Shown here: piece by piece, positions 24,891 to 32,838 of the stretch
How positions within the stretch are numbered: position 1 is the stretch's first letter
How the letters are laid out: each line of letters starts with the position of its first letter
Virus record (IMG/VR): IMGVR_UViG_3300007354_000004
Coordinates: 17,156-81,155 of that record
Length of the DNA stretch: 64,000 nt
Strand: one strand, 5' to 3'
Origin: a virus
Position numbers and translations under genes: made by a program
The notes under the pieces: generated by a model
Database searches by the model: none
Seen by the model: only the letters and a program-made list of their open reading frames with translations
What the model was told of the DNA's origin: nothing

Positions 24891-25307
24891 CTAATGCCCC
24901 AAAATCTTCTCGATAGTTTCTCGTGATACCCACTCTACCGATAAAGACATAAAACGACGCATCAATCTACGAGCCTCTTCCACTAAAGGAACCAAATGAG
25001 ACTGTTTGCATTTCCAGTTGCCGTTCAACCAATTGACAACTAGCTGACTGTCAGTATAATAAAGTACAGGATAAGAGATCACACTACTGTCGTCCCTAGA
25101 TAGCACATACTCTATTGCTGCAATAAACGTTTTAATTTCAGCAACATTGTTAGTAGCAGGATCTCCAAAATCTAATCGACCGCTGGCGTGTTGATAAATT
25201 GTCGCTCCACCTAAATGTGTCTGCACAATAAAAGATCCGTATGCTTTTGCATCTTTTGTGCCGTTCGATTCACACCCACCATCGCCGTAGACAATAATTT
25301 TATTCAT
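24891..25307 (-). CDS. ribonuclease HI
   Basis: A 138-residue RNase H fold enzyme that removes RNA from RNA-DNA hybrids. The catalytic carboxylates are visible: Asp9 (VYGDGG), Glu in NNVAEIKT and Asp in YYTDSQLV; the C-terminal W-V-S-R-E holds the outer residues. It is the first gene of the leftward replication block, directly behind the promoter at 25336-25363. Confidence 0.9.
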   Translation of the reverse strand: MNKIIVYGDGGCESNGTKDAKAYGSFIVQTHLGGATIYQHASGRLDFGDPATNNVAEIKTFIAAIEYVLSRDDSSVISYPVLYYTDSQLVVNWLNGNWKCKQSHLVPLVEEARRLMRRFMSLSVEWVSRETIEKILGH

Positions 25308-25335
25308 CTATGGTCCCTCGCAAATTGATAATTAC

Positions 25336-25363
25336 AGTATACAGGCTTTTTAAGGAATGTCAA
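25336..25363 (-). promoter_or_regulatory. leftward replication-block promoter
   Basis: TTGACA, 16 bases, TATACT on the minus strand, about 30 bases upstream of the RNase HI start. Confidence 0.78.
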
Positions 25364-25396
25364 GCGCATAAAGTATAAGAATCACATTAGAGGACG

Positions 25397-25447
25397 TCAA
25401 GAAAATATCAAGAAAAGGTTAAAACATATCAAGAAAGTGTCAAGATT
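25397..25447 (+). repeat. phased TCAAGAAA repeats between divergent promoters
   Basis: TCAAGAAA occurs at 25397, 25408 and 25429, with TCAAGATT at 25440. Spacings of 11, 21 and 11 bases put all copies on one face of the helix. They lie between a leftward and a rightward promoter, as expected for a regulator's operator or for origin iterons. Confidence 0.55.
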
Positions 25448-25458
25448 TCAAAAAGGTA

Positions 25459-25487
25459 TTGACAAACTTCTCTTATGGATGTATAGT
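25459..25487 (+). promoter_or_regulatory. rightward promoter
   Basis: TTGACA, 17 bases, TATAGT. It faces the three-gene rightward block; the leader is ~105 bases long and contains two hairpins. Confidence 0.75.
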
Positions 25488-25532
25488 AGAGTATTGACAT
25501 ACCCTGTACACTTGGGAGGTGGGACGGGGGAA

Positions 25533-25576
25533 ATAAACGCATTAGCGTTTATCTAATAGACGGGACCTTCGGTCCC
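25533..25576 (+). other. two strong leader hairpins
   Basis: ATAAACGC-ATTA-GCGTTTAT (25533-25552) and GGGACC-TTC-GGTCCC (25562-25576) lie in the 5' leader of the rightward genes. No T-run follows. They may be an attenuator, a small RNA or an origin structure. Confidence 0.55.
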
Positions 25577-25598
25577 TGACCCAACAATCTAACCCAAT

Positions 25599-25760
25599 AT
25601 GATTACCCTTTTAACTTTAATAACTATTCTAAATTTCCTGATCTTGCTGGTTTTACTCTTTACCAGCATTTGTTTTGTGATATACTATCGTTACATGCTC
25701 AAGAATACGAATCTAATATTTGACATTTTAGAGATAGTGATTAAGGATAAATTAGAATGA
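25599..25760 (+). CDS. 53-aa single-pass membrane protein
   Basis: Starts MITLLTLITILNFLILLVLL and carries one long transmembrane helix and a charged cytoplasmic tail. It ends in an ATGA overlap with the next gene. No clear Shine-Dalgarno is visible, so translation may depend on the hairpin leader. Confidence 0.55.
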   Translation: MITLLTLITILNFLILLVLLFTSICFVIYYRYMLKNTNLIFDILEIVIKDKLE

Positions 25761-25996
25761 GAGCAGATACAATTCAGATCATGGCTTATCTGGAACTTTT
25801 ACGGATGACTTGTGAGTTGAATCCAGAAGTTGCAGAAGATATGTTATCAGGTTGGATAGAAACCTTCGTTAAAGTCAGAAACAAATCTATTGAACTTACT
25901 GGTTTATACAATGACCTGATCCTTATCCTACAAAACAAGAATTTCAGTGGCGCTCAGGATATTCTCGTGAAAATTGACGAATTGACACATGAATAA
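25757..25996 (+). CDS. hypothetical helical protein, 79 aa
   Basis: A soluble, all-helical protein with no recognised family, coupled to both neighbours by overlaps. Confidence 0.65.
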   Translation: MRADTIQIMAYLELLRMTCELNPEVAEDMLSGWIETFVKVRNKSIELTGLYNDLILILQNKNFSGAQDILVKIDELTHE

Positions 25997-26789
25997 ACAA
26001 ACCTGGTGGATTACCACTAAAATTGCCGGTGTGATTCTCACGTCAATTGCCACCTACAATGTCTTCCACGCGGCATTTGAGCAATCTATTACCGAGCCTA
26101 TTTTCTTCATACCACGCGGCACGGCGATCTTCTTAGGTGTGTTTGTCGCCTTTGTGCTGGTCGATCTGCTGTACGTTATGCTGGTTACTTTCTTAGAAGC
26201 CGAGCGTAGCGAAGGCGAGGCTTTCTCTGCACGTTGGGGGCAGGTTGTCTCGCTCTGGGTGCTGTACATTTTCATTGTAGCCATCGGTTTTGCGGACGAA
26301 GGAATCATAGCCTTTGCACCCCGTATTGGTTTGGGGATCCTTGCCTTGAACGCTACTCTTAAATATATCTCTGAGTGGCAGAAGTGGCGTGACGAAACCT
26401 GGGAAGATCGATTCAATCGAGCGAGACACCGCCGAGCGCAAAAAGATTATATTGGGATGCTCGAATACGAGCGGAAGTTAAAGAATAAAGTCGCTCGATC
26501 TGCTCTGCTTGATTTGTCCGACCGCGAATTGAAGGATGAATATTATTCGCAGTACGCCGATCTGTTGCTGAATCGACCCACGTCGATTCCTGAAGGTCAA
26601 TACTATATAGCAGGCGGGGATTCACCTGAGTCTAAGGACATGGAGTCTTATGTTTACCAGGAAGGCGGCGGTTGGGTTTGGGAAGATCCCTATACCGGCG
26701 AGAAGCACAAAACAACAGCGACCGGCAAACCCTACTCCGAATCGGGAGCTAAGCGGGCGCTCGGTCGCTATCTGGCTAATCGAGAGTAA
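25989..26789 (+). CDS. multi-pass membrane protein with soluble tail
   Basis: A 266-residue protein. Hydrophobic segments near residues 10-25, 43-70 and 87-125 give three to four membrane helices. The C-terminal ~130 residues are soluble and charged, ending in a Trp/Gly/Tyr-rich segment (G-G-G-W-V-W-E-D-P-Y-T-G-E) and a basic helix. The last gene of the small rightward block; it converges with and overlaps the next leftward gene by 22 bases. A sensor or exclusion role is possible but unproven. Confidence 0.7.
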   Translation: MNKQTWWITTKIAGVILTSIATYNVFHAAFEQSITEPIFFIPRGTAIFLGVFVAFVLVDLLYVMLVTFLEAERSEGEAFSARWGQVVSLWVLYIFIVAIGFADEGIIAFAPRIGLGILALNATLKYISEWQKWRDETWEDRFNRARHRRAQKDYIGMLEYERKLKNKVARSALLDLSDRELKDEYYSQYADLLLNRPTSIPEGQYYIAGGDSPESKDMESYVYQEGGGWVWEDPYTGEKHKTTATGKPYSESGAKRALGRYLANRE

Positions 26790-27049
26790 GCGAGTCCAGG
26801 TTCCAGATTTAAATCAGGACTAGAGTCGCTGCCTTCTTCTGTAATGCGGGTGAGTTCGGCTAAAGCCCAGTCGATGATATCCTGATCAGTGTCTTCTAAA
26901 GTGATAACCCCGTGTTCGTAGAGTGTTTGGGCTACAGCGTAACGAGCGACGTTAACGGCGTCAAGTCCTTCCATATCGGGATTAAGTCTGAGTAGTAATT
27001 CAAAGGTTGCCAGCGCCAGTTTCAGAGCGTATTTAATGTCTTCATTCAT
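26768..27049 (-). CDS. hypothetical acidic protein, 93 aa
   Basis: AAAGGAAACCGC precedes the ATG. Helical and strongly acidic at the C-terminus. The upstream 16-base tract TCCTTTATGTAAAGTT also occurs near 22116, in front of the GTG-start membrane gene. Unknown function. Confidence 0.65.
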   Translation of the reverse strand: MNEDIKYALKLALATFELLLRLNPDMEGLDAVNVARYAVAQTLYEHGVITLEDTDQDIIDWALAELTRITEEGSDSSPDLNLEPGLAYSRLAR

Positions 27050-27069
27050 GCGGTTTCCTTTATGTAAAG

Positions 27070-27498
27070 TTATTCAAAAAATCCATAGACTTGATAGGGA
27101 TAGCCGTTACCTAAATTCACCCCCGATAGAATGTGTACTAAGGTGAGATCGGGAGAACCTAAAATTTCCCTGAGATATAACTCTTGAAAAGCCGCCGTGA
27201 ATACCTCTAACCCAGTCTCTTTGATTTTATTCCAGATACCGTCTATATCGTAGGGTAGACGATCAGAATAAACGTAGTGAGCGCCCTTGACTACTAGAAG
27301 GTCTATCGAGTTTCCTTCTAATTCGTACCCTTCTCTCAGAAAAATAGTTTGAGATGAGTCAAACAGCGGATTAGTGTAATGTGGTTTGAAGTATTCACGA
27401 GAAATAGATATATGCATGTCTTGTATTACAGGAATCATTCCGTACATCTCACCTAACATCATGTGCTTTTTAGTCCATTTCACGTTGCTATCTCCCAT
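27070..27498 (-). CDS. hypothetical protein, 142 aa
   Basis: Mixed alpha/beta protein beginning MGDSNVKWTK; no recognised motif. Its start lies within the end of the small membrane gene upstream, suggesting translational coupling. Confidence 0.65.
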   Translation of the reverse strand: MGDSNVKWTKKHMMLGEMYGMIPVIQDMHISISREYFKPHYTNPLFDSSQTIFLREGYELEGNSIDLLVVKGAHYVYSDRLPYDIDGIWNKIKETGLEVFTAAFQELYLREILGSPDLTLVHILSGVNLGNGYPYQVYGFFE

Positions 27499-27626
27499 TT
27501 GATTCGGATATAAAACAGGACAAAGGTTAAGATCATGAGAATTACCCCCTCAGCAGGACGGTACTGCAGAAGGGTTAATCCCCCCAATCCCCCGTACACG
27601 ACGCTCACATTCAACAGGCGTTTCAT
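27480..27626 (-). CDS. 48-aa membrane protein
   Basis: The start overlaps the upstream stop (ATGA). Two hydrophobic runs separated by Q-Y-R-P-A-E form a likely membrane hairpin. Unknown function. Confidence 0.55.
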   Translation of the reverse strand: MKRLLNVSVVYGGLGGLTLLQYRPAEGVILMILTFVLFYIRIKWEIAT

Positions 27627-27781
27627 TTGATTAACTGCACCTGCTTGCCCTTGCTGCGGATTTTACGTCCATCAGGTAGGGTAGCTTCAATCTCTCTACC
27701 TTCTTTCAGGGCTTGCAGAATATCTTTCACCTGTCGATCTGTGACTTTGACTTTCTCTCTTCCGATGATAAGTGTAGGCAC
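27623..27781 (-). CDS. 52-aa basic protein, GTG start
   Basis: The GTG shares a base with the upstream stop (TAGTG) and GAGGG lies nearby. Contains a helix-turn-strand order (V-T-D-R-Q-V-K-D-I-L-Q-A-L, then T-L-P-D-G-R-K-I-R) and is basic, so a small nucleic-acid-binding protein is possible. Confidence 0.55.
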   Translation of the reverse strand: MPTLIIGREKVKVTDRQVKDILQALKEGREIEATLPDGRKIRSKGKQVQLIK

Positions 27782-28086
27782 TATTTTTCCCTCGGTGTAT
27801 CGTCTTCATAACCCAAAAACAATTTCAGGTGGTTGATCAGTTCTTCTGGCGTAGGGTTATCCAGACGAGCGAGTAGATCAAGAAGTTCGGGATGTCGACG
27901 CAGTGTGATCCAGGCATCATCAAAAACCTCTAGCTTGGCGTGTGGCCCTTTAGTGTCTCCGATATCGTACCAGCGTATAGCAAACTCTGCGCCTTCTCCT
28001 TCGGGATCCTCAAAAGCGATCTCTTCCACAAAATCGTGGTTCAGATAGGGCTTATACCAGCACTCAGAATAAATGGTGTATTTCAT
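27781..28086 (-). CDS. hypothetical protein, 101 aa
   Basis: GGAGAGGATC precedes the ATG. Begins MKYTIYSECW; beta strands then helices; acidic. No family recognised. Confidence 0.65.
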   Translation of the reverse strand: MKYTIYSECWYKPYLNHDFVEEIAFEDPEGEGAEFAIRWYDIGDTKGPHAKLEVFDDAWITLRRHPELLDLLARLDNPTPEELINHLKLFLGYEDDTPREK

Positions 28087-28496
28087 GATCCTCTCCGATC
28101 CAAGTTATACAGGTTATCCGACCAGTCTACGATATGCAGTATAGACTCCCCGCCGCCCCAGTTATCGTAAGATATCCCATAAGCCAACGTACCATCCTGA
28201 GTGCGGAACCAGATCATGCGGGGCAACACTGCCATAATATCTTTTCTGGTGGTGTTATAATTCTCTCGCGCTTGATCTAGAAGACTCTGGTAATTCTTTA
28301 GTGTAGTCTGCCACCAATGCAGATCATCCAGATATTGATTGTACTCTTCATAGTCGAGCACAACTTTAGGTGGTTGTGGCTTTCGTTCATTGTGCTCATT
28401 GATATCCCGTTCGTATTGGGCGATATCTGCTTTCAGGCGATCAATCTTGTGGATACACTGATCAATCTCGTTCATCAATTCTGCTGTGAGTTTCAT
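28083..28496 (-). CDS. coiled-coil protein, 137 aa
   Basis: Residues 1-40 and 65-95 have heptad-like Ile/Leu spacing with many Asp/Arg/Lys; the C-terminal part is beta-rich with a Gly-Gly-Gly turn. AAAGGTATACA precedes the ATG. Unknown. Confidence 0.65.
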   Translation of the reverse strand: MKLTAELMNEIDQCIHKIDRLKADIAQYERDINEHNERKPQPPKVVLDYEEYNQYLDDLHWWQTTLKNYQSLLDQARENYNTTRKDIMAVLPRMIWFRTQDGTLAYGISYDNWGGGESILHIVDWSDNLYNLDRRGS

Positions 28497-28508
28497 TGTA
28501 TACCTTTC

Positions 28509-28527
28509 AGGGGGCAGTTAGCCCCCT
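28509..28527 (-). other. intergenic hairpin
   Basis: AGGGGGC-TAACT-GCCCCCT lies between a stop codon and the next ribosome site. Without a T-run it resembles the stop-hairpin-ribosome-site arrangement seen at 10.8-11.4 kb. Confidence 0.5.
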
Positions 28528-28531
28528 ATCT

Positions 28532-28795
28532 TTATCGAACGTGCAAGCGGTAAATTTCTTCTGATACTGCGTAGTACCCCTCACGCAGAATAATTCCCGC
28601 GTTGGCCTGATCTTCAAACTCGTTATATTCTCGTTCGCTGTAAAGGTGAGGCGCGTTTTTGAAAATACCCCGATCATACAGCCCGATCAGATATTCTCCT
28701 TCTTGAAGTTGATTCACCAGTTCATCGTAGGAGTTTCCATAAATCTCACGTCCTTTGCTGGCAACTTCGTTTGTTGGATTGAAATAGCGACCCAT
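28532..28795 (-). CDS. hypothetical protein, 87 aa
   Basis: Begins MGRYFNPTNEVASKG and contains a Y-D-R-G-I-F-K-N-A-P segment of a type I associate with recurrent small phage proteins of unknown function. AGGAGAAAC precedes the ATG, downstream of a strong promoter/operator module. Confidence 0.65.
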   Translation of the reverse strand: MGRYFNPTNEVASKGREIYGNSYDELVNQLQEGEYLIGLYDRGIFKNAPHLYSEREYNEFEDQANAGIILREGYYAVSEEIYRLHVR

Positions 28796-28818
28796 TGTTA
28801 AAGTTTCTCCTATAGCCT

Positions 28819-28878
28819 AAAACGATGCACGTCAATTTGTAGATAATCTAATTATACTATAAGCGGGCGGTTTGTCAA
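28819..28878 (-). promoter_or_regulatory. promoter with repeated operator-like element
   Basis: TTGACA (28873-28878), 16 bases, TATAAT (28851-28856), followed downstream by AAATTGACGTGCATCGTTTT. The same downstream element follows the promoter at 30407-30435 and three degenerate copies at 32.45-32.69 kb, so it is probably a shared operator or leader signal. Confidence 0.78.
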
Positions 28879-28880
28879 GT

Positions 28881-29483
28881 CTAGAACGAAAGATTCTTGA
28901 ACAGCCGGGCGAGCGCAGGAACGTCCTCATTTTCAAGACAATCTAAGTACGTGTTTCGGTTGCGCTGCGAGATCAGGATAAAGGGTAGGTTTAAATAAGT
29001 CGCGTTATGGTTGAGCACCATACGGGCGATCCGTCCGTTCCCGTCTGAATACGGGTGGATCTGAGTCAATTTCAAATGAATCTCTGCCAGAATTGTATAG
29101 GGATCCTCCCTGGAGGACAGCCACCATAGCATATCATGATACCAATTTCTCATTAACAGGGGAATATGATTGTAACGCGGCGGCACGAACGACGATCCCT
29201 TGATATACACGTCGCATGTTCTATAATATCCCCCGTACGGGAATAATTCGGCGTGTAAGTTCAGAAGATCGCCGGGGGTGGGGATGTATCCGGCTTCAGC
29301 CCAATCAACAATAGTTTTCATCGCGTAACAGTGCCGGGGGTTTGACTGTTCAAATTCCACAAGATCCGAAGCTTCGGCCAACGTGCACACCTTTACCTCT
29401 CTTTCGTGAATGAGCATCAGTTTATATAGTCTCTCATCTTCAGGCGTGATTCCTAGTTGTGCATATACGTTCTGCCATGACAT
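28881..29483 (-). CDS. Fic-domain protein (AMPylator type)
   Basis: A 200-residue protein from ATG 29483 (GAAAGG upstream). The Fic motif HPYSDGNGRIAR is at residues 143-154 and matches HxFx(D/E)GNGRxxR except Tyr for Phe. Such enzymes transfer AMP or other nucleotide parts to target proteins; the Doc type with HxFxxANK is different. No clear inhibitory (S/T)xxxE(G/N) helix or small antitoxin partner was found. Targets could be host translation, topoisomerase or GTPases. It ends where the promoter for the next leftward gene begins. Confidence 0.87.
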   Translation of the reverse strand: MSWQNVYAQLGITPEDERLYKLMLIHEREVKVCTLAEASDLVEFEQSNPRHCYAMKTIVDWAEAGYIPTPGDLLNLHAELFPYGGYYRTCDVYIKGSSFVPPRYNHIPLLMRNWYHDMLWWLSSREDPYTILAEIHLKLTQIHPYSDGNGRIARMVLNHNATYLNLPFILISQRNRNTYLDCLENEDVPALARLFKNLSF

Positions 29484-29531
29484 AATAGACCTTTCCACAA
29501 AGGACGAAAATAAATATAAGTATAAATTAGT

Positions 29532-29750
29532 CTAGCATATGTTTCGTCGGATTTTACCTACAGCGGCGCGGATGGATTTTTCAACGTCTTCCAGACTATC
29601 GGGATCTTTGCTCAGATAGTCTAGTGCCATTTCAATAGCGTTTGCGGCGCTTTCAATAGCCGCTTGGCGTTCCTCTGTCTCATGGGCATTCTTTTCATCT
29701 TCTGTTGCGATGCCAAGCAGAACTTTATGGCTATTCGTGAGTGTGGACAT
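29532..29750 (-). CDS. hypothetical helical protein, 72 aa
   Basis: AGGAGATCTAAAT precedes the ATG. Ala/Glu-rich helices, acidic. Unknown. Confidence 0.6.
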   Translation of the reverse strand: MSTLTNSHKVLLGIATEDEKNAHETEERQAAIESAANAIEMALDYLSKDPDSLEDVEKSIRAAVGKIRRNIC

Positions 29751-29752
29751 AT

Positions 29753-29947
29753 TTAGATCTCCTGTTTGCTTTTCTCTCTTGCTACTTTCTGGCGTAAATC
29801 TGCTAGTTCGTCCATTAGCGAGTCAATCGCCATACACCAGGCTGCTTGCTCTTCTGGCAGATGCTTAAATTCAGGAAATGCCGTAACAAAGCGCTTCAGG
29901 TTTTCTCGAACAGCGTAGTCCATAAATTTCTCGTGTTGGTTGTTCAT
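29753..29947 (-). CDS. hypothetical helical protein, 64 aa
   Basis: GGGGGTAAT before ATG 29947 decides the start. Helical, with a C-terminal coiled-coil-like helix (L-A-D-L-R-Q-K-V-A). Unknown. Confidence 0.6.
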   Translation of the reverse strand: MNNQHEKFMDYAVRENLKRFVTAFPEFKHLPEEQAAWCMAIDSLMDELADLRQKVAREKSKQEI

Positions 29948-29948
29948 A

Positions 29949-30365
29949 TTACCCCCAGGGTGCACTTTCGTATTCTGGCATATCTGCAATAATAGCCTCA
30001 GCCAGATCCGAGCAGAATTGATTTAGTGCTTTATACAGAGGCATATCAGGTACATTACCTTCTGAGCACTGATAGCGCAAACACTGAGCGGCTTTATAAA
30101 TTTCAACAGCGGGACGCACGTTGATTGACGTGTGGAATTGATAGGTATACTCTTCTGTGTCGTGAGAGTAACGCTGTTTGACCGCGCTAACGTTCATCTG
30201 AAACAGATCATTAGCCAGCCGTTCGTAGTCTTCAACAACATACGGGATATTGTACCCCAACTCACGAAAAAGATAGGTATGATCCCAGTAAACAGACTTG
30301 TTACCGAAGTTAAGGAAAGATACGATCTTGTTGATTGTTTCGTCTTTTACTACGTAGGCACTCAT
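29949..30365 (-). CDS. hypothetical protein, 138 aa
   Basis: AGGAGATAAAGC precedes the ATG. Helical/beta mix with several Tyr and Cys. First gene behind the promoter at 30407-30435. Unknown. Confidence 0.65.
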   Translation of the reverse strand: MSAYVVKDETINKIVSFLNFGNKSVYWDHTYLFRELGYNIPYVVEDYERLANDLFQMNVSAVKQRYSHDTEEYTYQFHTSINVRPAVEIYKAAQCLRYQCSEGNVPDMPLYKALNQFCSDLAEAIIADMPEYESAPWG

Positions 30366-30381
30366 TTTGCTTTATCTCCTG

Positions 30382-30435
30382 AATTCGACTCACGTCAATT
30401 TCTGTAATTATACTATAGGTCGGTCGGGAAGTCAA
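30382..30435 (-). promoter_or_regulatory. promoter with repeated operator-like element
   Basis: TTGACT (30430-30435), 17 bases, TATAAT (30407-30412), then AAATTGACGTGAGTCG downstream. Second functional-looking copy of the module at 28.8 kb. Confidence 0.78.
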
Positions 30436-30443
30436 GTCTGAGT

Positions 30444-30746
30444 CTAAGCTAATTTACGCCAGTCTTCAACTTGTTTCCTGAATGTGTCGCGCATCTGCGG
30501 AGTCCGACGCCGGTATACTTCGATCTCATAATCGTAATGTGTTTCAAGTTCGCGCTTAAGTTCGGCGTACTCTTCTGGCGTGGCTAATACGGTATCCTTG
30601 AGCAATCCCTGATAGTTTGCTGATCCATGCTGTCCTATGTGCATATAGGAGTCACAATATTTACCCTCCAAGTCTGAGGGAATTTCAGGAAAGAGCGCGA
30701 TAACTTCTCCATCTTTGAATTTGCGAAAGATCGTTTTAGTTTTCAT
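30444..30746 (-). CDS. hypothetical protein, 100 aa
   Basis: Begins MKTKTIFRKFKDGEVIALFP and contains C-D-S-Y-M-H-I-G-Q-H-G, a segment I recognise as recurring in small uncharacterised phage proteins. Charged helical C-terminus. Unknown function. Confidence 0.65.
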   Translation of the reverse strand: MKTKTIFRKFKDGEVIALFPEIPSDLEGKYCDSYMHIGQHGSANYQGLLKDTVLATPEEYAELKRELETHYDYEIEVYRRRTPQMRDTFRKQVEDWRKLA

Positions 30747-30753
30747 CTTGTGT

Positions 30754-31170
30754 TTAATCCCTTAGAGTTAATTTGCGGTACATAGCTGAATTTTTACGCC
30801 AGCCTTTGCGCACTGTTTTTGATACAATAGCGCCGTGCTCTTTGATGATGTATTTGAGCATTGACGGCGTAAAAGAGTGCATCCGATCTGAGTAGTAGGT
30901 ATCAAAAATAGAGTGGTACACATTAAGCACGTATCCATCGTTAAATTCAAATGTAGCAATTTTATTCCAGTCTGGTTTGAGTCTAACCTCAATTGCTACT
31001 CTTTGACTCGGATGATACCAGTCATCGGTTTGCCAAGCAGATCCGGTGTACCATATAGTAATATTTGCCTCTCCCTCTCTCCACTTAGATATTACTTGCG
31101 GATTTTGGGCCATTAGATCGTTGTAGGACTGTCGTCTTTCTGCGAATTTAAAAACGTCTGGTGTAAACAT
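30754..31170 (-). CDS. hypothetical protein, 138 aa
   Basis: GCAGGAGTCTAATC precedes the ATG. Beta-rich central part with many Tyr/Trp, basic C-terminus. Unknown. Confidence 0.65.
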   Translation of the reverse strand: MFTPDVFKFAERRQSYNDLMAQNPQVISKWREGEANITIWYTGSAWQTDDWYHPSQRVAIEVRLKPDWNKIATFEFNDGYVLNVYHSIFDTYYSDRMHSFTPSMLKYIIKEHGAIVSKTVRKGWRKNSAMYRKLTLRD

Positions 31171-31172
31171 GA

Positions 31173-31364
31173 TTAGACTCCTGCTACGATATACTGTGCT
31201 TCTCGTGGTGATTTACCGCTCTCAATAAGTTGAGCGAATTTGATCGCGTCTTTGCGTTTTCCAAAGCGCCAATAGCAATCAGGATTGACCATACCAGGTG
31301 AAGACAGATCGACAATCCACAATTTAGATCCGTGTTTGATCTCTGATTCACGAAAGATTTTCAT
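31173..31364 (-). CDS. hypothetical protein, 63 aa
   Basis: ATG 31364 has AAAGGACTAAGGACA upstream. Beta-alpha layout (K-L-W-I-V-D-L, then helix K-D-A-I-K-F-A-Q-L-I). Unknown. Confidence 0.6.
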   Translation of the reverse strand: MKIFRESEIKHGSKLWIVDLSSPGMVNPDCYWRFGKRKDAIKFAQLIESGKSPREAQYIVAGV

Positions 31365-31377
31365 TGTCCTTAGTCCT

Positions 31378-31983
31378 TTATAAGATAGAGTGTTCAATTG
31401 TCCAACTAATATCATCGGTAAGCGGTAATTCCCCTAATCCCATTTTACGTAGGTGATAGAAACGCTGTTGGAGATAAACATACAAACTAATGTGTAGGGC
31501 TTTCTGGTATTTTTCCGTCCAGTCTGTGCCGTTGATAATCTCGCACATTTCTTTAACTGAATATTTCTCATATATAGATTGATAGGTTTCGTTTTTGAAA
31601 TTATCAATGTGGTTTAGCATATAGTTAATGCAGACTGATTCCATACGGACGGGATCCGTGAAACAAGTACAGTTACTTGAGCGCATTAGTTCTAGCCAAA
31701 CAACACTATACCATTCTGTATCGACAGGGTTGCGGTATTCCCAAAAACTCGTATCATAAGCAATTCGCCTGTAAAACTCGTTTATCTGATGCTCTTCATA
31801 TTCTGCTGCAATTTTTGACAGACAAGGTACATCGTAAGTAATGATCTCAAAGTCTTTGATGTTGATCTCATACGCATTTGCCCACAGCATAAATTTCTGA
31901 GTCTCTTCTATAGGATCGGAAGATCTCATAATCCATTTGTCGGGCCATCTATGTGTGAAATTGATAACCCCGTAAAAATCCAT
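31378..31983 (-). CDS. hypothetical protein, 201 aa
   Basis: AAGGAGCAAAGCACG precedes the ATG. A helical, aromatic-rich acidic protein without recognised motif. First gene behind the promoter at 32027-32054. Confidence 0.65.
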   Translation of the reverse strand: MDFYGVINFTHRWPDKWIMRSSDPIEETQKFMLWANAYEINIKDFEIITYDVPCLSKIAAEYEEHQINEFYRRIAYDTSFWEYRNPVDTEWYSVVWLELMRSSNCTCFTDPVRMESVCINYMLNHIDNFKNETYQSIYEKYSVKEMCEIINGTDWTEKYQKALHISLYVYLQQRFYHLRKMGLGELPLTDDISWTIEHSIL

Positions 31984-32026
31984 CGTGCTTTGCTCCTTAT
32001 CCTCTGCTGACTAATGTCTATCTATA

Positions 32027-32054
32027 ATTATATAGCATTTTCGTTGCGTGTCAA
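32027..32054 (-). promoter_or_regulatory. strong promoter of the 26.8-32.0 kb cluster
   Basis: TTGACA, 16 bases, TATAAT on the minus strand, 44 bases upstream of the first gene of the cluster. The shared AAATTGACGTG element is absent here. Confidence 0.8.
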
Positions 32055-32451
32055 GTAGGAAAGTTTAACTCGCATAGTTTTAGTAGATATCTTCTAAATA
32101 ACCCTCCTGGCCGCTATAACGCTAAACGCGAATGTCCTTCAGACGCGCAAAATGGCACCTAGAAACGACGATAGGAAAAAGACATATAAACTAGCGCGGC
32201 ACTATAAAACAGGCACCCTGTAGGGCTGCATAAACGGTAAGCATAATTATAAGACACGATGTTTTGACGGTACATATAGTTATTGAGAGAAACAAATGTT
32301 AAAGCATGTTAAATAGCCTAAAAGAAACGACTGTAATTTAACTTATAAGAGAAACCCGATTATTAGTCAGACTTTTATATTTAAAAGATGGAAAAGTAGT
32401 TATTTAACCTGTTAGTTATACCTAACTTTAAAGTTATATTCGGATAAGTTG
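32055..32451. other. AT-rich non-coding stretch
   Basis: No open frame with a ribosome site was found on either strand. The sequence is AT-rich and carries scattered AAACGACGATA-like pieces related to the nearby repeats. Nothing further is supported. Confidence 0.5.
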
Positions 32452-32692
32452 AAAACGACGCACGTCAATTTGTATAAATTAGTTATATATAAGCGCGGAT
32501 TTTGGTGCGAGTCTAGATTTATAGTTTATATGCCTAAACTATAAATGAGGCACGCCAATTTGTAGATATGTATAATATACCTATACGCCGGTTTTTCGAG
32601 TCTAAGTCTAAATTTAGGGGTGTCTAAAACGACCCACGTCAATTTGCAAACGATCTTTATATATAGTAGGTGCGGATTTTTTCCAGAGTCTA
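32452..32692 (-). repeat. three degenerate promoter/operator modules in tandem
   Basis: Modules at 32452-32517, 32541-32606 and 32625-32692 each contain ACG-A-C/G-G-C-ACG(T/C)CAATTTG on the plus strand, an AT-rich -10-like block and an AGACTC end where active copies have AGACTTGACA. The -35 is lost in all three. They may be decoy operators or remnants of duplicated promoters. Confidence 0.6.
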
Positions 32693-32748
32693 AGGGCCGG
32701 ATTATGGGGATCTATCCAAATTTTTAGGCGGCCCAAAACCGAATATTT

Positions 32749-32801
32749 GTTCTATAGACCACCTGTTCTACAGAACGCTCGTTCTACGAACCTATGTTCT
32801 A
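32749..32801 (+). repeat. GTTCTA iterons, set A
   Basis: GTTCTA occurs four times at 32749, 32765, 32781 and 32796, spaced 16, 16 and 15 bases. A second set lies at 36926-36975, at the other end of the same gene cluster. Confidence 0.6.
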
Positions 32802-32815
32802 AACTTAGGGCAACC

Positions 32816-32838
32816 AAAAACCCGGTATAGGCCGGGCT
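32816..32838 (-). terminator. rho-independent terminator
   Basis: Minus strand CCCGG-CCTATA-CCGGG followed by TTTTT, 34 bases past the last gene of the 32.9-36.5 kb cluster. Confidence 0.7.

Noticed and set aside
25397-25447. CRISPR array from the TCAAG repeats
   Set aside because: Repeats are only 8 bases with 3-14 base gaps; no cas gene is present.
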